DNA from: Paeniglutamicibacter quisquiliarum
GTDB lineage: Bacteria > Actinomycetota > Actinomycetes > Actinomycetales > Micrococcaceae
Length of the DNA: 64,000 nucleotides
Direction: 5' to 3'
Assembly: GCF_019084045.1 (NCBI RefSeq)
Contig: NZ_JAHRED010000002.1
Coordinates: forward strand, 1 to 64,000
Shown: in pieces, positions 1 through 9,417 of the stretch
Position numbering within the stretch: position 1 is the first letter of the stretch
How the letters are laid out: each line of letters begins with the position of its first letter
Notes under the pieces: generated by a model
The model's database searches: none
What the model saw: the letters and a program-made list of their open reading frames with translations, nothing else
What the model was told of the DNA's origin: nothing
Position numbers and translations under genes: made by a program

Positions 1-27
1 CCGATCCCTTGTGAAACAGGGGATCGG
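1..27 (-). terminator. Hairpin downstream of tRNA-Leu
   Basis: An inverted repeat with 8-bp arms (1-8 and 20-27) lies just beyond the 3' end of the minus-strand tRNA gene. It is placed as an intrinsic terminator, but any T tract would fall outside the window, so this is only probable. Confidence 0.5.
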
Positions 28-37
28 GGCCGAAATG

Positions 38-118
38 TGCCCGAGGTGGGACTCGAACCCACACACCTTTCGATACTGCATTTTGAGTGCAGCGCGTCTA
101 CCATTCCGCCACTCGGGC
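38..118 (-). tRNA. tRNA-Leu (anticodon CAA)
   Basis: Read on the minus strand, the acceptor arms GCCCGAG and CTCGGGC pair perfectly. The anticodon stem is CTGCA/TGCAG around the loop CTCAAAA, giving anticodon CAA for the Leu codon UUG. The T arm is GTGGG-TTCGAGT-CCCAC. An extended variable region of about 13 nt lies between the anticodon and T stems, as expected for a class II tRNA. The discriminator base is A, as expected for leucine. CCA is not encoded. Confidence 0.95.
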
Positions 119-275
119 GGGCACATTCGGAAGCAGCGAGAATAAGCGTAGCCGATAATAGCTTTGCGCTGAAATCCTCGCGTCCTTGCGGTTATCCACT
201 GTACATGCAGATAGGCTTAACGACGAAACCGAGTATTGATGATGTCCCCGGTCACGCCGGGATTGAAGGAGCACG

Positions 276-896
276 ATGAGCGACCTGCCCGAAGTAACCC
301 GTATTGAGGCCGAGCCCAACACCGGCGCGCCCCGCCGCGTCATTGTCGCCGAGGACGAGACCCTGATTCGCCTGGACATTGTCGAGATCCTGCGCGGAGA
401 GGGCTACGAGGTCGTTGCGGAGGCAGACAACGGGGAAAAGGCCATCGAGCTGGCCCGGGAACACAAGCCCGACCTGGTGCTGATGGACGTCAAGATGCCG
501 GTCATGGACGGCATTACCGCCGCCGAGACCATCGTCAGGGAGCGCATTGCCCCGGTCGTCCTGTTGACCGCCTTCAGCCAGAAGGAACTGGTGGAGCGCG
601 CCCGCGAGGCCGGAGCCATGGCCTACGTCGTCAAGCCCTTTACCCCGGCCGACCTGGTCCCCGCCATCGAGATCGCGATTTCCCGGCACGAGGAGATCCG
701 CGCCCTTGAAAAGGAAGTCGGAGACCTCACCGAGCAGTTCGCGACCCGCAAGCTTGTGGAGCGCGCCAAGAGCCTGCTGACCGAGAAGATGGGACTGACC
801 GAACCAGAGGCATTCCGCTGGATCCAGAAGACCTCCATGGACCGCCGCCTGTCCATGCGCGAAGTCGCCGAGACGGTCATCGACCAGGTCAAGTAA
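276..896 (+). CDS. pdtaR: ANTAR-domain response regulator, PdtaR-like
   Basis: This 206-aa two-component response regulator has a receiver domain at about residues 20-140. The phosphoacceptor is Asp71 in LVLMDVKMP, the acidic pair is Glu26-Asp27, and the conserved Lys lies in VVKPF. The C-terminal ANTAR domain (about residues 145-205) binds RNA and acts by transcription antitermination. This layout matches mycobacterial PdtaR (Rv1626), whose partner kinase is PdtaS; no kinase gene is adjacent here. It starts 158 nt from the divergent tRNA-Leu. A terminator hairpin follows, so it is probably monocistronic. Confidence 0.9.
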   Translation: MSDLPEVTRIEAEPNTGAPRRVIVAEDETLIRLDIVEILRGEGYEVVAEADNGEKAIELAREHKPDLVLMDVKMPVMDGITAAETIVRERIAPVVLLTAFSQKELVERAREAGAMAYVVKPFTPADLVPAIEIAISRHEEIRALEKEVGDLTEQFATRKLVERAKSLLTEKMGLTEPEAFRWIQKTSMDRRLSMREVAETVIDQVK

Positions 897-927
897 CCAC
901 GCACGAAACTTGCTCCAACCATGCGCC

Positions 928-974
928 AGCGGGGTCGCGCGGACCACTCGATGGTTCACGCGACCCCGCTTTTG
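928..974 (+). terminator. Intrinsic terminator after pdtaR
   Basis: Perfect 12-bp arms at 928-939 and 959-970 enclose a 19-nt loop that can itself pair partly. TTTTG follows directly. It closes the pdtaR transcript before the aldose epimerase gene. Confidence 0.8.
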
Positions 975-1062
975 TTCCGGGCCCCCTGAAACAACGGGCG
1001 AGGGTTGGACAGGCTTCCATCCAGGCCACATGACAGTGGACCGCCGCGACGAAAGGCCCTTC

Positions 1063-2016
1063 ATGACAGAGCAGGGTTCCCCGATGGGTGAACGATTCGT
1101 ACTCGCCGGGACCATCGCCGGACGCAGCCAGCACGCGGTGGTGAACCAGGTCGGGGCGTCGCTGCGCAGGCTGGTGATTGACGGAGTCGAGCTGGTCCAT
1201 GACTATCCCGGGAATATCGCCGCGCCCTCCGCTGCCGGAGTGGTCCTGGTGCCATGGCCGAACCGGGTGGCCGGAGGGACCTGGACCTATGAGGGCGCGG
1301 AGGAACGGCTCGCGGTCACGGAGCCGGCTCGGGGCAACGCCATCCACGGCCTGTTGCGGCACAGCAGCTATCGCGAGGTCGGGCGGACCGAAGGCAGCGT
1401 GGTGCTGGCGGCGGATATTTCCGCGGCGCCGGGGTACCCCTTCGAGTTGGCCACGTCCGTGCGCTACGAATTGGTGGCGGACGGCTTGCGGGTAACCCAC
1501 CGGCTGGAAAACCTCGGAGACCGGAAGGCTCCGGTCGCCGTCGGCGCCCACCCCTACCTGCGGGTCGGTGATACTCCGGCGGCGGACCTGAAACTGCTGG
1601 TCAACGCCGAACGGCACCTGGAGGTGGACGGATCCATGATCCCCACCGGCGGGCAGGACCCGGTGGCCGGGACGCGCTACGACTATCGCCAGGGCCGGCC
1701 GCTCAACGATGTCGCGCTGGACGACACCTGGAGCGAACTGTCCCGCGACCCCGACGGAAACACGAGGCACTCCCTGGAGGCCCCCGACGGCAGCCGTGTG
1801 GAATTGCACATGGACGCGAACTACGGTTTCATCCAGGTGTTCACCGCCCCGGCATTCCCTGGTCCTTCCGGACCGGTGCGCGCCGTGGCCATGGAGCCAA
1901 TGACCGCGCCGGCGAACGCCTTCAACAACGGGCTGGGCCTGCGCTGGCTGGCGCCGGGCGAAGTGTGGGAAAGTTCGTGGGGGATCAGGCACGTCACCGC
2001 GGCCGGTCCCCGATGA
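1063..2016 (+). CDS. Aldose 1-epimerase family protein
   Basis: This 317-aa protein is a galactose mutarotase-like cytoplasmic enzyme that interconverts the alpha and beta anomers of an aldose. Family residues are visible: His95 in NAIHGLLRH, the catalytic-type His163 in GAHPYLR, and a likely base Glu278 in VAMEPMTAP. The start at 1063 is chosen because GAAAGG (1051-1056) sits 6 nt upstream; in-frame starts further upstream lack such a site. The sugar specificity cannot be read from the sequence. A VOC-family gene follows 49 nt downstream on the same strand and may be co-transcribed. Confidence 0.85.
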   Translation: MTEQGSPMGERFVLAGTIAGRSQHAVVNQVGASLRRLVIDGVELVHDYPGNIAAPSAAGVVLVPWPNRVAGGTWTYEGAEERLAVTEPARGNAIHGLLRHSSYREVGRTEGSVVLAADISAAPGYPFELATSVRYELVADGLRVTHRLENLGDRKAPVAVGAHPYLRVGDTPAADLKLLVNAERHLEVDGSMIPTGGQDPVAGTRYDYRQGRPLNDVALDDTWSELSRDPDGNTRHSLEAPDGSRVELHMDANYGFIQVFTAPAFPGPSGPVRAVAMEPMTAPANAFNNGLGLRWLAPGEVWESSWGIRHVTAAGPR

Positions 2017-2065
2017 ATAATGGTTCCAAGACCCTGTACACCCCGTGGAAGGAAACCGAAGCCCG

Positions 2066-2494
2066 ATGAAAACCCAAGGTGTTGTCCTGAGCCTGGCCGT
2101 GGCGGATGCCGGTCGCTCCCTGGCCTTTTACCGAGACGTCGTGGGAATCGAAAGCGCCAGGCTGGAGATGGGCATGGTCTGCCTGGAGCTGCCGGGGATG
2201 ACGATTTTCCTGGCCGAGACCGAGGCGTTCACCAAGTACTCGCGCGAGGCCAAGCGCACGCCGTTGCTCCCGGTTCCGGCCACCGACGCCTTCCTCAGCT
2301 GCGCCATCGCCACCGTCGCCGAGGTCGATGAGATTATTGCCGCGGTTTCCGCTTCAGAGGGGAAGGGCTTCGTGCCCCGCTCGATCGGGCACACCAGCGG
2401 CCGGCTGCAGTATGTCGGGACCTTCACCGATCCGGACGGCCACCTCTGGCAGTTGGCGTGCAACCTCACCGACACCCGGGGCGAACCAATCTAG
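2066..2494 (+). CDS. VOC superfamily (glyoxalase/bleomycin resistance-like) protein
   Basis: This 142-aa protein has the vicinal oxygen chelate fold pattern: an N-terminal repeat beginning VVLSLAVADAGRSLAFYRDV and a second repeat ending in YVGTFTDPDGHLWQLA. The F-D-P-D-G-H-x-W-x-L motif is typical of VOC proteins. The start at 2066 follows GGAAGGA (2047-2053); a GTG at 2045 overlaps that site and is less likely. The substrate is unknown; members range from glyoxalase and antibiotic-binding proteins to dioxygenases. It converges on the yciO-like gene with only 13 nt between stops. Confidence 0.8.
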   Translation: MKTQGVVLSLAVADAGRSLAFYRDVVGIESARLEMGMVCLELPGMTIFLAETEAFTKYSREAKRTPLLPVPATDAFLSCAIATVAEVDEIIAAVSASEGKGFVPRSIGHTSGRLQYVGTFTDPDGHLWQLACNLTDTRGEPI

Positions 2495-2507
2495 GGGCGC
2501 CCCCGTG

Positions 2508-3128
2508 CTATTCGAAGCGCGAGGGGTCGCCCAGGCCGACGCGGGCAACGACTGCCTCGCCGCTGGAATAGTCGATGACCGTGGTGGGTTCGATGCCGCA
2601 TTCACCGGAATCGATGACGCCCTCGACCACGTGGTCAAGGGCCTCCTTGATTTCCCATCCCTGGGTCATCGGATCCTCTTCGCCCGGAAGCAACAAGGTG
2701 CTGGAGAGCATGGGCTCGCCCAGTTCCTCCAGCAGGGCGCGGACCACCGGGTTGTCGGGGATGCGCACGCCAATCGTCTTCTTCTTGGCATGCATCAGGC
2801 GCCGCGGCACCTCCTTGGTCGCGGGGAGGATGAAGGTGTAGCTGCCCGGGGTGACCGCCTTGATGTTGCGGAACACCTGGTTGTTGACCTCCACGTATTG
2901 GCCCAACTGGGCGAAGTCCTTGCAGACGAGTGTGAAGTGGTGCTTGTCGCCGACCTGGCGGATGGTCCGGATGCGATCCAGCGCCTCGTGGTTGCCGATC
3001 TGGGCGCCCAGCGCGTAGCAGGAATCCGTGGGGTACGCGATCAGCCCGCCGTTGCGTATCAGGTCAACGGCTTGTGCAATCGCGCGTGGCTGCGGGTTAT
3101 CGGGGTGAACGTCAAAGAATCTGGCCAT
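2508..3128 (-). CDS. YciO/YrdC/Sua5-family L-threonylcarbamoyladenylate synthase-like protein
   Basis: At 206 aa this single-domain protein has the length of E. coli YciO. It has the YrdC-fold signature: GGLIAYPTDSCYALG near residue 30, then KHHFTLVCKDF and a TIGVRIPDN core. Family members bind threonine, bicarbonate and ATP to make threonylcarbamoyl-AMP for t6A37 tRNA modification. YciO-type paralogues are less certain to be the main t6A enzyme, so the exact role is inference. A TAAGCT hexamer lies 6 nt before the ATG, suggesting a leaderless mRNA. Confidence 0.88.
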   Translation of the reverse strand: MARFFDVHPDNPQPRAIAQAVDLIRNGGLIAYPTDSCYALGAQIGNHEALDRIRTIRQVGDKHHFTLVCKDFAQLGQYVEVNNQVFRNIKAVTPGSYTFILPATKEVPRRLMHAKKKTIGVRIPDNPVVRALLEELGEPMLSSTLLLPGEEDPMTQGWEIKEALDHVVEGVIDSGECGIEPTTVIDYSSGEAVVARVGLGDPSRFE

Positions 3129-3134
3129 TTCACG

Positions 3135-3140
3135 AGCTTA
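3135..3140 (-). promoter_or_regulatory. Putative leaderless -10 box of yciO-like gene
   Basis: TAAGCT on the minus strand lies 6 nt before the ATG at 3128, so transcription would begin at or next to the start codon. Confidence 0.5.
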
Positions 3141-3338
3141 CGGCCCCGCGCCGATTCACGCACCCGAAACTCCGGGATAGCCACCTGGTTCATTGCCGTC
3201 GGCCGGCTGCTCGCAACGGTGCGGCACCTCGCACGACCGGGTCAAGTCGCGCGTGAAGTCGCTCACGTCGCTGCGGCCGGGTCCCCGCGCCATGCCTGAC
3301 CACGGGGCAAGCAGGGGCGTTGATCCACGCTGCGTGAA

Positions 3339-3366
3339 TTGACTAGTTCGGAGCAGGCCATATGAT
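3339..3366 (+). promoter_or_regulatory. Promoter of the PiT transporter operon
   Basis: TTGACT (3339-3344), a 16-nt spacer and TATGAT (3361-3366) form a near-consensus vegetative promoter. Transcription would begin near 3373, about 100 nt before the start codon. Confidence 0.75.
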
Positions 3367-3475
3367 GAATCTGCGACTTAGGTGAACGGAACCCCAACAT
3401 TGGGTAAACAATGAGGGCATCCGGAGCAACCAGCGCGACTCGGCCCTCGCCCGCAATCCCACGATTGGTTTATAC

Positions 3476-4680
<1,205 letters not shown>

Positions 4681-4681
<1 letters not shown>

Positions 4682-4920
4682 TGACAATTCAGTGGGATGC
4701 ATTCCTGATCGTCGCCGTGACCACCTGGGTCTCCGCACTTTTCATCGTCGGTGCATACTCCCTGGGCGTGCGCATGCTTGCCGTTGGTGAGGATGCCAAG
4801 CGCTCGGCAATGCCGGCCAGGCTTGCGGCCTACGGCTGCTTCGCGCTGTGCGGCATCGTGGTCATCTTCGGCATCATTCTCATCGTGCCGTCGCTCAGCG
4901 AAAGAATCCTCGGCGCCTGA
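4681..4920 (+). CDS. Small two-TM membrane protein coupled to pitA
   Basis: This 79-aa protein has two hydrophobic segments, about residues 7-30 (AFLIVAVTTWVSALFIVGAYSL within it) and about residues 49-71, joined by a short charged loop (GEDAKRSAMPAR). No catalytic motif is visible. Its start overlaps the pitA stop by one base (TAATG) and a strong hairpin follows, so the two genes form a closed operon. A role as an accessory subunit or stabiliser of the phosphate permease is inferred from this context only. Confidence 0.75.
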
Positions 4921-4938
4921 GCAACAACACGACTGCGA

Positions 4939-4976
4939 ATTCGCCCGCCCGGATCCAAGGATCCGGGCGGGCGAAT
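4939..4976 (+). terminator. Very strong hairpin closing the pitA operon
   Basis: Two perfect 18-nt arms (4939-4956 and 4959-4976) are separated only by AA. It lies 18 nt after the small membrane protein stop. No T tract follows, but stem strength and position fit a transcription end. Confidence 0.75.
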
Positions 4977-5056
4977 GGCGTTAACGCCCGTCGGCACCGT
5001 CCGTCGGCCGGGAAAAACCCCGTGGCGAATGCCTTCGACGGCGGCGCCTGCGTGGT

Positions 5057-5062
5057 TAGGAT
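5057..5062 (+). promoter_or_regulatory. Putative leaderless -10 box of the DHFR-family gene
   Basis: TAGGAT lies 7 nt upstream of the ATG at 5070. It overlaps the alternative ATG at 5061, which favours 5070 as the start. Confidence 0.5.
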
Positions 5063-5069
5063 GGGCACC

Positions 5070-5633
5070 ATGACGCAATTTAGGTATTACGTGGCAGCCT
5101 CGGCAGATGGCTACATTGCCGATGAAAACGAGCGACTCGACTGGCTCATGGACTTTGACGGCTTCGCCGGCCAAACCGAAAGCTACGATGCGTTCATGGC
5201 GGAAATCGGTGCAATCGCCATGGGGGCGGACACCTATTCCTGGATGCTCAATGAGATACGCGAGGAATGGCCCTACCAGGGGCTGCCGGTCTGGGTCTTC
5301 GCGCACCGAGAACTCGCCGCCTTCCCGGGAGCGGATCTGACCTTCGTCCGGGGGGACGTGACCGAATGGGCGGGGGACATCGCCCGCAGCGCCAACGGCA
5401 AGGACGTCTGGGTCGTGGGCGGCGGCTCGCTGGCCGGGCAGTTCGTGGACGAGGGACTGCTCGACGAGGTTCTGCTCTATTCCATGCCGGTCCTGCTCGG
5501 TGGCGGGCGGCCGCTCTTTGCCATGCGCGGAACCGCAAGGCTCAACCCGACATACACACGCGAATATCCCGGCGGGATCCGGGAGACCCGCTACGCGGTG
5601 AAGAAGGCCCCCGGGCAGAGCCGCGAATACTAG
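5070..5633 (+). CDS. RibD C-terminal/dihydrofolate reductase-family protein
   Basis: This 187-aa protein has the bacterial DHFR/RibD-C fold, with an N-terminal strand FRYYVAASADGYIAD, a GADTYSWM segment after the second helix, and the nucleotide-binding DVWVVGGGSLAGQFVDE near residue 115. The HMM class (YyaP/YwjB-like) is a predicted NADPH-dependent reductase; the true substrate is not known, and it is unlikely to be the housekeeping folA product. The start at 5070 is supported by a TAGGAT box 7 nt upstream. Its stop overlaps the stop of the convergent kinase gene in the tetramer CTAG (5630-5633). Confidence 0.8.
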   Translation: MTQFRYYVAASADGYIADENERLDWLMDFDGFAGQTESYDAFMAEIGAIAMGADTYSWMLNEIREEWPYQGLPVWVFAHRELAAFPGADLTFVRGDVTEWAGDIARSANGKDVWVVGGGSLAGQFVDEGLLDEVLLYSMPVLLGGGRPLFAMRGTARLNPTYTREYPGGIRETRYAVKKAPGQSREY

Positions 5634-6199
5634 GAACCCGGCGCGCGCCGATGCGCCTCCAACCCCGCGAGCCACCGTTCGGTTTCCCGGGGGCTGGAAA
5701 AACGCCTGACGCGCTCGGGCCCCAGTGCGTCTACCAGCTCACGCATGTTCCGGCGCTTCGCACCGAAGGTCTTGAAGTGCCAGAGCACGATGGAGTCGCG
5801 GTCCAGGACCCTTCCCCAGGTCTCAAAGTTGCCATTGCACACCGGTTCGCGGTGCCTGATTCGTGTCGCGGTGCGCAGCAGAAGCCGAAACAACGAGACG
5901 GCGCGCGGGTAGTCAAGACAGACGATGAGATCGCAGCGCTCAATGATGTCCTGTCGATAGTGGCCATAAGCCGAATCAAAGATCCACCGAGGGGCGGCGG
6001 CGGCCTCCAGTGCAAGGGCCTTCTGCTCCTCCGGGTCGCGCTGCACCCAGCCGGGCAGCCACCCGATCTCCTCGTCCACATAGTGCACCGGTATCTGCAG
6101 GATGCGGCCAAGGTCCCGCGCGAGCGTGGATTTTCCGCTTCCGGTGACACCGTGGCAGAGAATGCGTTCAGGGGCATTCCGCTCCGGGGGATTAGCCAT
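5630..6199 (-). CDS. P-loop adenylate kinase-like NTPase
   Basis: This 189-aa protein has a Walker A motif GVTGSGKST at residues 17-25 and a later DLIVCLDYPRAVSLFRLLLR segment. It resembles the small AAA/topology-modulation (FlaR)-type kinases, which are cytoplasmic nucleotide- or small-molecule kinases of uncertain substrate. Basic residues in TATRIRHRE could form a lid. The start at 6199 overlaps the end of the upstream thioesterase gene by 8 nt (ATGGCTAA), implying translational coupling. An in-frame ATG further upstream would extend far into that gene and is not preferred. Confidence 0.75.
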   Translation of the reverse strand: MANPPERNAPERILCHGVTGSGKSTLARDLGRILQIPVHYVDEEIGWLPGWVQRDPEEQKALALEAAAAPRWIFDSAYGHYRQDIIERCDLIVCLDYPRAVSLFRLLLRTATRIRHREPVCNGNFETWGRVLDRDSIVLWHFKTFGAKRRNMRELVDALGPERVRRFSSPRETERWLAGLEAHRRAPGS

Positions 6200-6710
6200 C
6201 CAGCAGCATGTTGGTGATGCGCGAGGTGCACAGGCGCCGGCCGGCCTCGTCGCTGATGACGATTTCATGGGTGGTCAAGGTGCGGCCCAGATGGATCGGC
6301 GTGCACACGCCGGTCACCAGCCCGCTGACCCCGGCGCGGTGGTGCGTGGCGGAAATATCCACGCCGACCGGCTTCTTCGCGCCCTTCCCGTGCACTGCAG
6401 CGGCAAAGGATCCCAGCGTCTCGGCCAACGCCACCGATGCGCCACCGTGCAGGATGCCGGCGACCTGTTGGTTGCCTTCGACGGGCATGGTGGCGACCAC
6501 GCGGTCACGCGTGATTTCCGAAAAATGGATCCCCAGCTTCTCCACCAGCGGCCCGACGCCGTGGCTTGCCAGCATCGGCCACATTGCCTCCGGAACCCCG
6601 TGCTCGGAGAGTTGCCGGGCAAAGGGATTGCCCCGGTTCGCCCCGTTGGAGGCAAAGGTGCCAGATGTCTCGAGTGCCGACGCGTTGTCTTCAGTGAAAT
6701 TATTGCCCAT
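6192..6710 (-). CDS. Hotdog-fold PaaI-type thioesterase
   Basis: This 172-aa protein carries the PaaI/hotdog core: VVATMPVEGNQQVAGILHGG, then SVALAETLGSFAA and VGVDISATHHRAG. The HGG segment and the following acidic residue in LAETLGS are the usual active-site region of acyl-CoA thioesterases. The N-terminal 45 residues are polar and extra to the domain. It is transcribed away from polA, with only 19 nt between the two start codons. It is coupled by an 8-nt overlap to the downstream P-loop kinase. The acyl substrate is unknown. Confidence 0.85.
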   Translation of the reverse strand: MGNNFTEDNASALETSGTFASNGANRGNPFARQLSEHGVPEAMWPMLASHGVGPLVEKLGIHFSEITRDRVVATMPVEGNQQVAGILHGGASVALAETLGSFAAAVHGKGAKKPVGVDISATHHRAGVSGLVTGVCTPIHLGRTLTTHEIVISDEAGRRLCTSRITNMLLDG

Positions 6711-6716
6711 GCCAAC

Positions 6717-6722
6717 TAGGCT
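6717..6722 (+). promoter_or_regulatory. Putative leaderless -10 box of polA
   Basis: TAGGCT lies 7 nt before the GTG at 6730 and makes that start preferable to the in-frame ATG at 6709. Confidence 0.55.
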
Positions 6723-6729
6723 GGCACCT

Positions 6730-9417
6730 GTGAGCGAATCAACCAAACTTGTGGCAACCGATCCCCAGCGCCTGCTCGTCATTGACGGGCACTCCATGGC
6801 CTTCCGTGCCTTCTACGCCTTGCCGGCGGAAAACTTTTCAACCGACACCGGCCAGTACACCAACGCCGTGCACGGATTCGTGTCGATGCTGCTGACCATG
6901 ATTCGGCAGCAGAAGCCCACCCACGTGGCGGTTGCCTTCGACCTTGACACCCCCACGTTCCGCTCACTGGAATACACCGAGTACAAGGGCGGGCGCAACA
7001 AGACGCCCGAGGAATTCCACGGCCAGATCGACCTGATCCGCAAGGTCATGGAAGCCATGAACATCCCGTCCATTTCCATGGACGGCTACGAGGCCGACGA
7101 CATCCTCGCCACCCTGGCCGCCAAGGGCGAGGCGGCGGGCTTCGAGGTCCTGGTGGTCTCCGGGGACCGCGACGCCTTCCAGATGATCACCGAGAAGACC
7201 CTGGTGCTCTACCCCAAGAAGGGCATCTCCGACATTCCGCCCATGGACGGCGACGCGGTCGAGGCCAAGTACTTCGTGCGACCCGAACAATACTCGGACC
7301 TTGCGGCGCTGGTCGGCGAGACCGCCGACAACCTCCCGGGTGTTCCCGGGGTCGGCCCGAAGACCGCGGCCAAGTGGATCAACCTCTATGGTGGCCTGCC
7401 GGGCATCCTGGAGAACATCGATGCCATCAAGGGCAAGGTCGGCGACTCGCTGCGCGAGCATGTGGACAACGTCACCCGCAACCGCCGCCTGAACCACCTG
7501 CTGCGCGACCTTGAGCTGCCGGTGGCCTTCGAGGCGATGGTCCTGGACCGCCCGAACCGCGAGGCCATCGAGGAGCTGTTCGACGCACTGCAGTTCAACA
7601 CCCTGCGCAAGCGCCTCTTCGACCTCTTTGGCGACGATCCGCAGGACGCCGCCGAGGAGGCGGAGATCCCCGCCCACGAGCTGCTCGGCGATGCCGCCGC
7701 ACTCGAGGCGTGGTTCGCCGCCCACGGCGGGCAGCTGCTGGGCCTGCACGCGTCCACCGTCGGCGGCACCGACGTGGCGGGGCTGGCGTTCGCCTCGAAC
7801 GATGCCACCGCGTTCGTCTCGCTCGAGGAAATCGACGGGGAAACCGAGGGTGCACTGGCCAAGGTGCTCTCCTCGGTGAGCCATTCCAAGGCGGTGCATG
7901 ACTTCAAGGGCACCTACAAGCTGCTGAAGAACCGGGGGCTGGAGCTGGCCGGGGTCGTGGACGACACCATGATCACCGCATACCTGATCCAGCCGGACCG
8001 CCGCAGCCACGAGTTGCCCGACATCGCCCAGCAGCACCTGCGGATCGCGCTGGATGATTCCAAGGCGCAGGCCAATGGCCAGTTGGCCCTGGACTTCGAG
8101 GGCCCGGACCTGGCAACCCCGGCGGTCCGCGCCGCCCACGTGGTGCGCTCCCTGAGCCTGCATTTGGCGGGCATGCTGGTCGAGCGCGGGGGAGAGAACC
8201 TGCTCAAGGACCTGGAAATGCCGCTCTCGCTGGTCCTGGCCCGCATGGAAATGGCAGGCATCTGCATCGACTCCGCCAAGCTCGACGGCCTCTACGAAGA
8301 CTTCACCGCGACCATCAACCAGGCCACCGAAGAGGCCTATGCGGCCATCGGCCACGAGGTCAACCTCTCCAGCCCCAAGCAGCTGCAGGTGGTGCTCTTC
8401 GAGGAACTCGACCTGCCCAAGACCAAGAAGATCAAGACCGGCTTCACCACCGACGCCGAGTCCCTGCAGGACCTGCTGGTCAAGACCGGGCACCCGTTCC
8501 TGGTGGCGCTGATGGCCTACCGCGACGCCACCAAGCTGCGCCAGACCGTCGAGGGCCTGCGCAAGGCCGTGGCTTCCGACGGCCGCATCCACACCACCTA
8601 CGCGCAGACCGTCGCCGCCACCGGGCGGCTGTCCTCGCTGAACCCGAACCTGCAGAACATCCCGGTGCGCTCCGAGGAAGGCAGGCGCATCCGCGAGGTC
8701 TTCGTCGTCGGCGAGGGCTACGAGACCCTGCTGACCGCCGACTACTCGCAGATCGAAATGCGCATCATGGCGCACCTCTCCGAGGACGAGGGCCTGATCC
8801 AGGCCTACCAGGACGGCGAGGACCTGCACCGCTTCGTCGGCTCCCACGTCTTTGGCGTCGAGCCGGCGGAGGTCACCTCCGAGATGCGCTCCAAGGTCAA
8901 GGCCATGAGCTACGGCCTGGCCTACGGGCTGAGCTCCTTCGGCCTGTCCAAGCAGCTAAAGATCTCCGTCGACGAGGCCCGCACGCTGATGAAGGACTAC
9001 TTCGCCCGCTTCGGGGCGGTGCGCGACTACCTGCGCGCCGTGGTTGACCAGGCACGCAAGGACGGCTACACGGAGACCATTTTCGGGCGCCGCCGCTACC
9101 TGCCGGAGCTTGCCAGCGACAACCGCCAGCTGCGCGACATCGCCGAGCGCGCCGCGCTGAACGCCCCGATCCAGGGCTCGGCCGCGGACATCATCAAGCG
9201 CGCGATGCTCGGGGTCGAGGAGGGCATGGCCGAGGCCGGCCTGAAGTCCCGCATGCTGTTGCAGGTCCATGACGAACTCGTCCTCGAGGTCGCCGCCGGC
9301 GAGCTGGAAACCGTGGAAAGGATCGTGCGGGAGAAGATGGGCGCCGCCGCCGAGCTCAAGGTGCCCCTCGACGTGCACGTGGGCATCGGCACGTCCTGGC
9401 AGGACGCCGGGCACTAA
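6730..9417 (+). CDS. polA: DNA polymerase I
   Basis: This 895-aa polymerase fills gaps in repair and removes Okazaki primers. The N-terminal 5' nuclease domain (about residues 1-300) shows LLVIDGHSMAFRAFY, MDGYEADDILATLA and the helix-hairpin-helix GVPGVGPKTA. The middle 3'-5' exonuclease-like domain lacks the DxE motif at its start (GQLLGLHAST), so proofreading is probably absent, as in other actinobacterial PolA. The polymerase domain has motif A (TADYSQIEMR), motif B (RSKVKAMSYGLAYG) and motif C (LLQVHDELVLE). The GTG start at 6730 is favoured by the TAGGCT box. The stop overlaps the next gene as TAATG. Confidence 0.97.
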   Translation: MSESTKLVATDPQRLLVIDGHSMAFRAFYALPAENFSTDTGQYTNAVHGFVSMLLTMIRQQKPTHVAVAFDLDTPTFRSLEYTEYKGGRNKTPEEFHGQIDLIRKVMEAMNIPSISMDGYEADDILATLAAKGEAAGFEVLVVSGDRDAFQMITEKTLVLYPKKGISDIPPMDGDAVEAKYFVRPEQYSDLAALVGETADNLPGVPGVGPKTAAKWINLYGGLPGILENIDAIKGKVGDSLREHVDNVTRNRRLNHLLRDLELPVAFEAMVLDRPNREAIEELFDALQFNTLRKRLFDLFGDDPQDAAEEAEIPAHELLGDAAALEAWFAAHGGQLLGLHASTVGGTDVAGLAFASNDATAFVSLEEIDGETEGALAKVLSSVSHSKAVHDFKGTYKLLKNRGLELAGVVDDTMITAYLIQPDRRSHELPDIAQQHLRIALDDSKAQANGQLALDFEGPDLATPAVRAAHVVRSLSLHLAGMLVERGGENLLKDLEMPLSLVLARMEMAGICIDSAKLDGLYEDFTATINQATEEAYAAIGHEVNLSSPKQLQVVLFEELDLPKTKKIKTGFTTDAESLQDLLVKTGHPFLVALMAYRDATKLRQTVEGLRKAVASDGRIHTTYAQTVAATGRLSSLNPNLQNIPVRSEEGRRIREVFVVGEGYETLLTADYSQIEMRIMAHLSEDEGLIQAYQDGEDLHRFVGSHVFGVEPAEVTSEMRSKVKAMSYGLAYGLSSFGLSKQLKISVDEARTLMKDYFARFGAVRDYLRAVVDQARKDGYTETIFGRRRYLPELASDNRQLRDIAERAALNAPIQGSAADIIKRAMLGVEEGMAEAGLKSRMLLQVHDELVLEVAAGELETVERIVREKMGAAAELKVPLDVHVGIGTSWQDAGH

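Larger units (their letters stand above)
3129..3475. other. Intergenic region between divergent yciO-like and pitA genes
   Basis: No gene is supported in these 347 nt. They hold the putative leaderless -10 of the yciO-like gene at the left and a good sigma-70-type promoter for the phosphate transporter at 3339-3366. That leaves a transporter leader of about 100 nt. No riboswitch class was recognised. Confidence 0.6.

Noticed and set aside
1178-1495. Out-of-frame coding region within the aldose epimerase
   Set aside because: It is Arg/Ala/Pro-rich shadow sequence in another frame of a well-supported gene.
3380-3400. A GGTGAAC-type half site resembling a PHO box before pitA
   Set aside because: Only one half is present and it lies downstream of the promoter, so phosphate control is not supported.
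6208-6729. N-terminal extension of polA upstream of 6730
   Set aside because: It runs antisense through the thioesterase gene, and the conserved PolA N-terminus begins at about 6760.
6964-8847. A long minus-strand frame inside polA
   Set aside because: It mirrors polA codons (His/Gln/Gly/Asp-rich) and has no start signal or domain.
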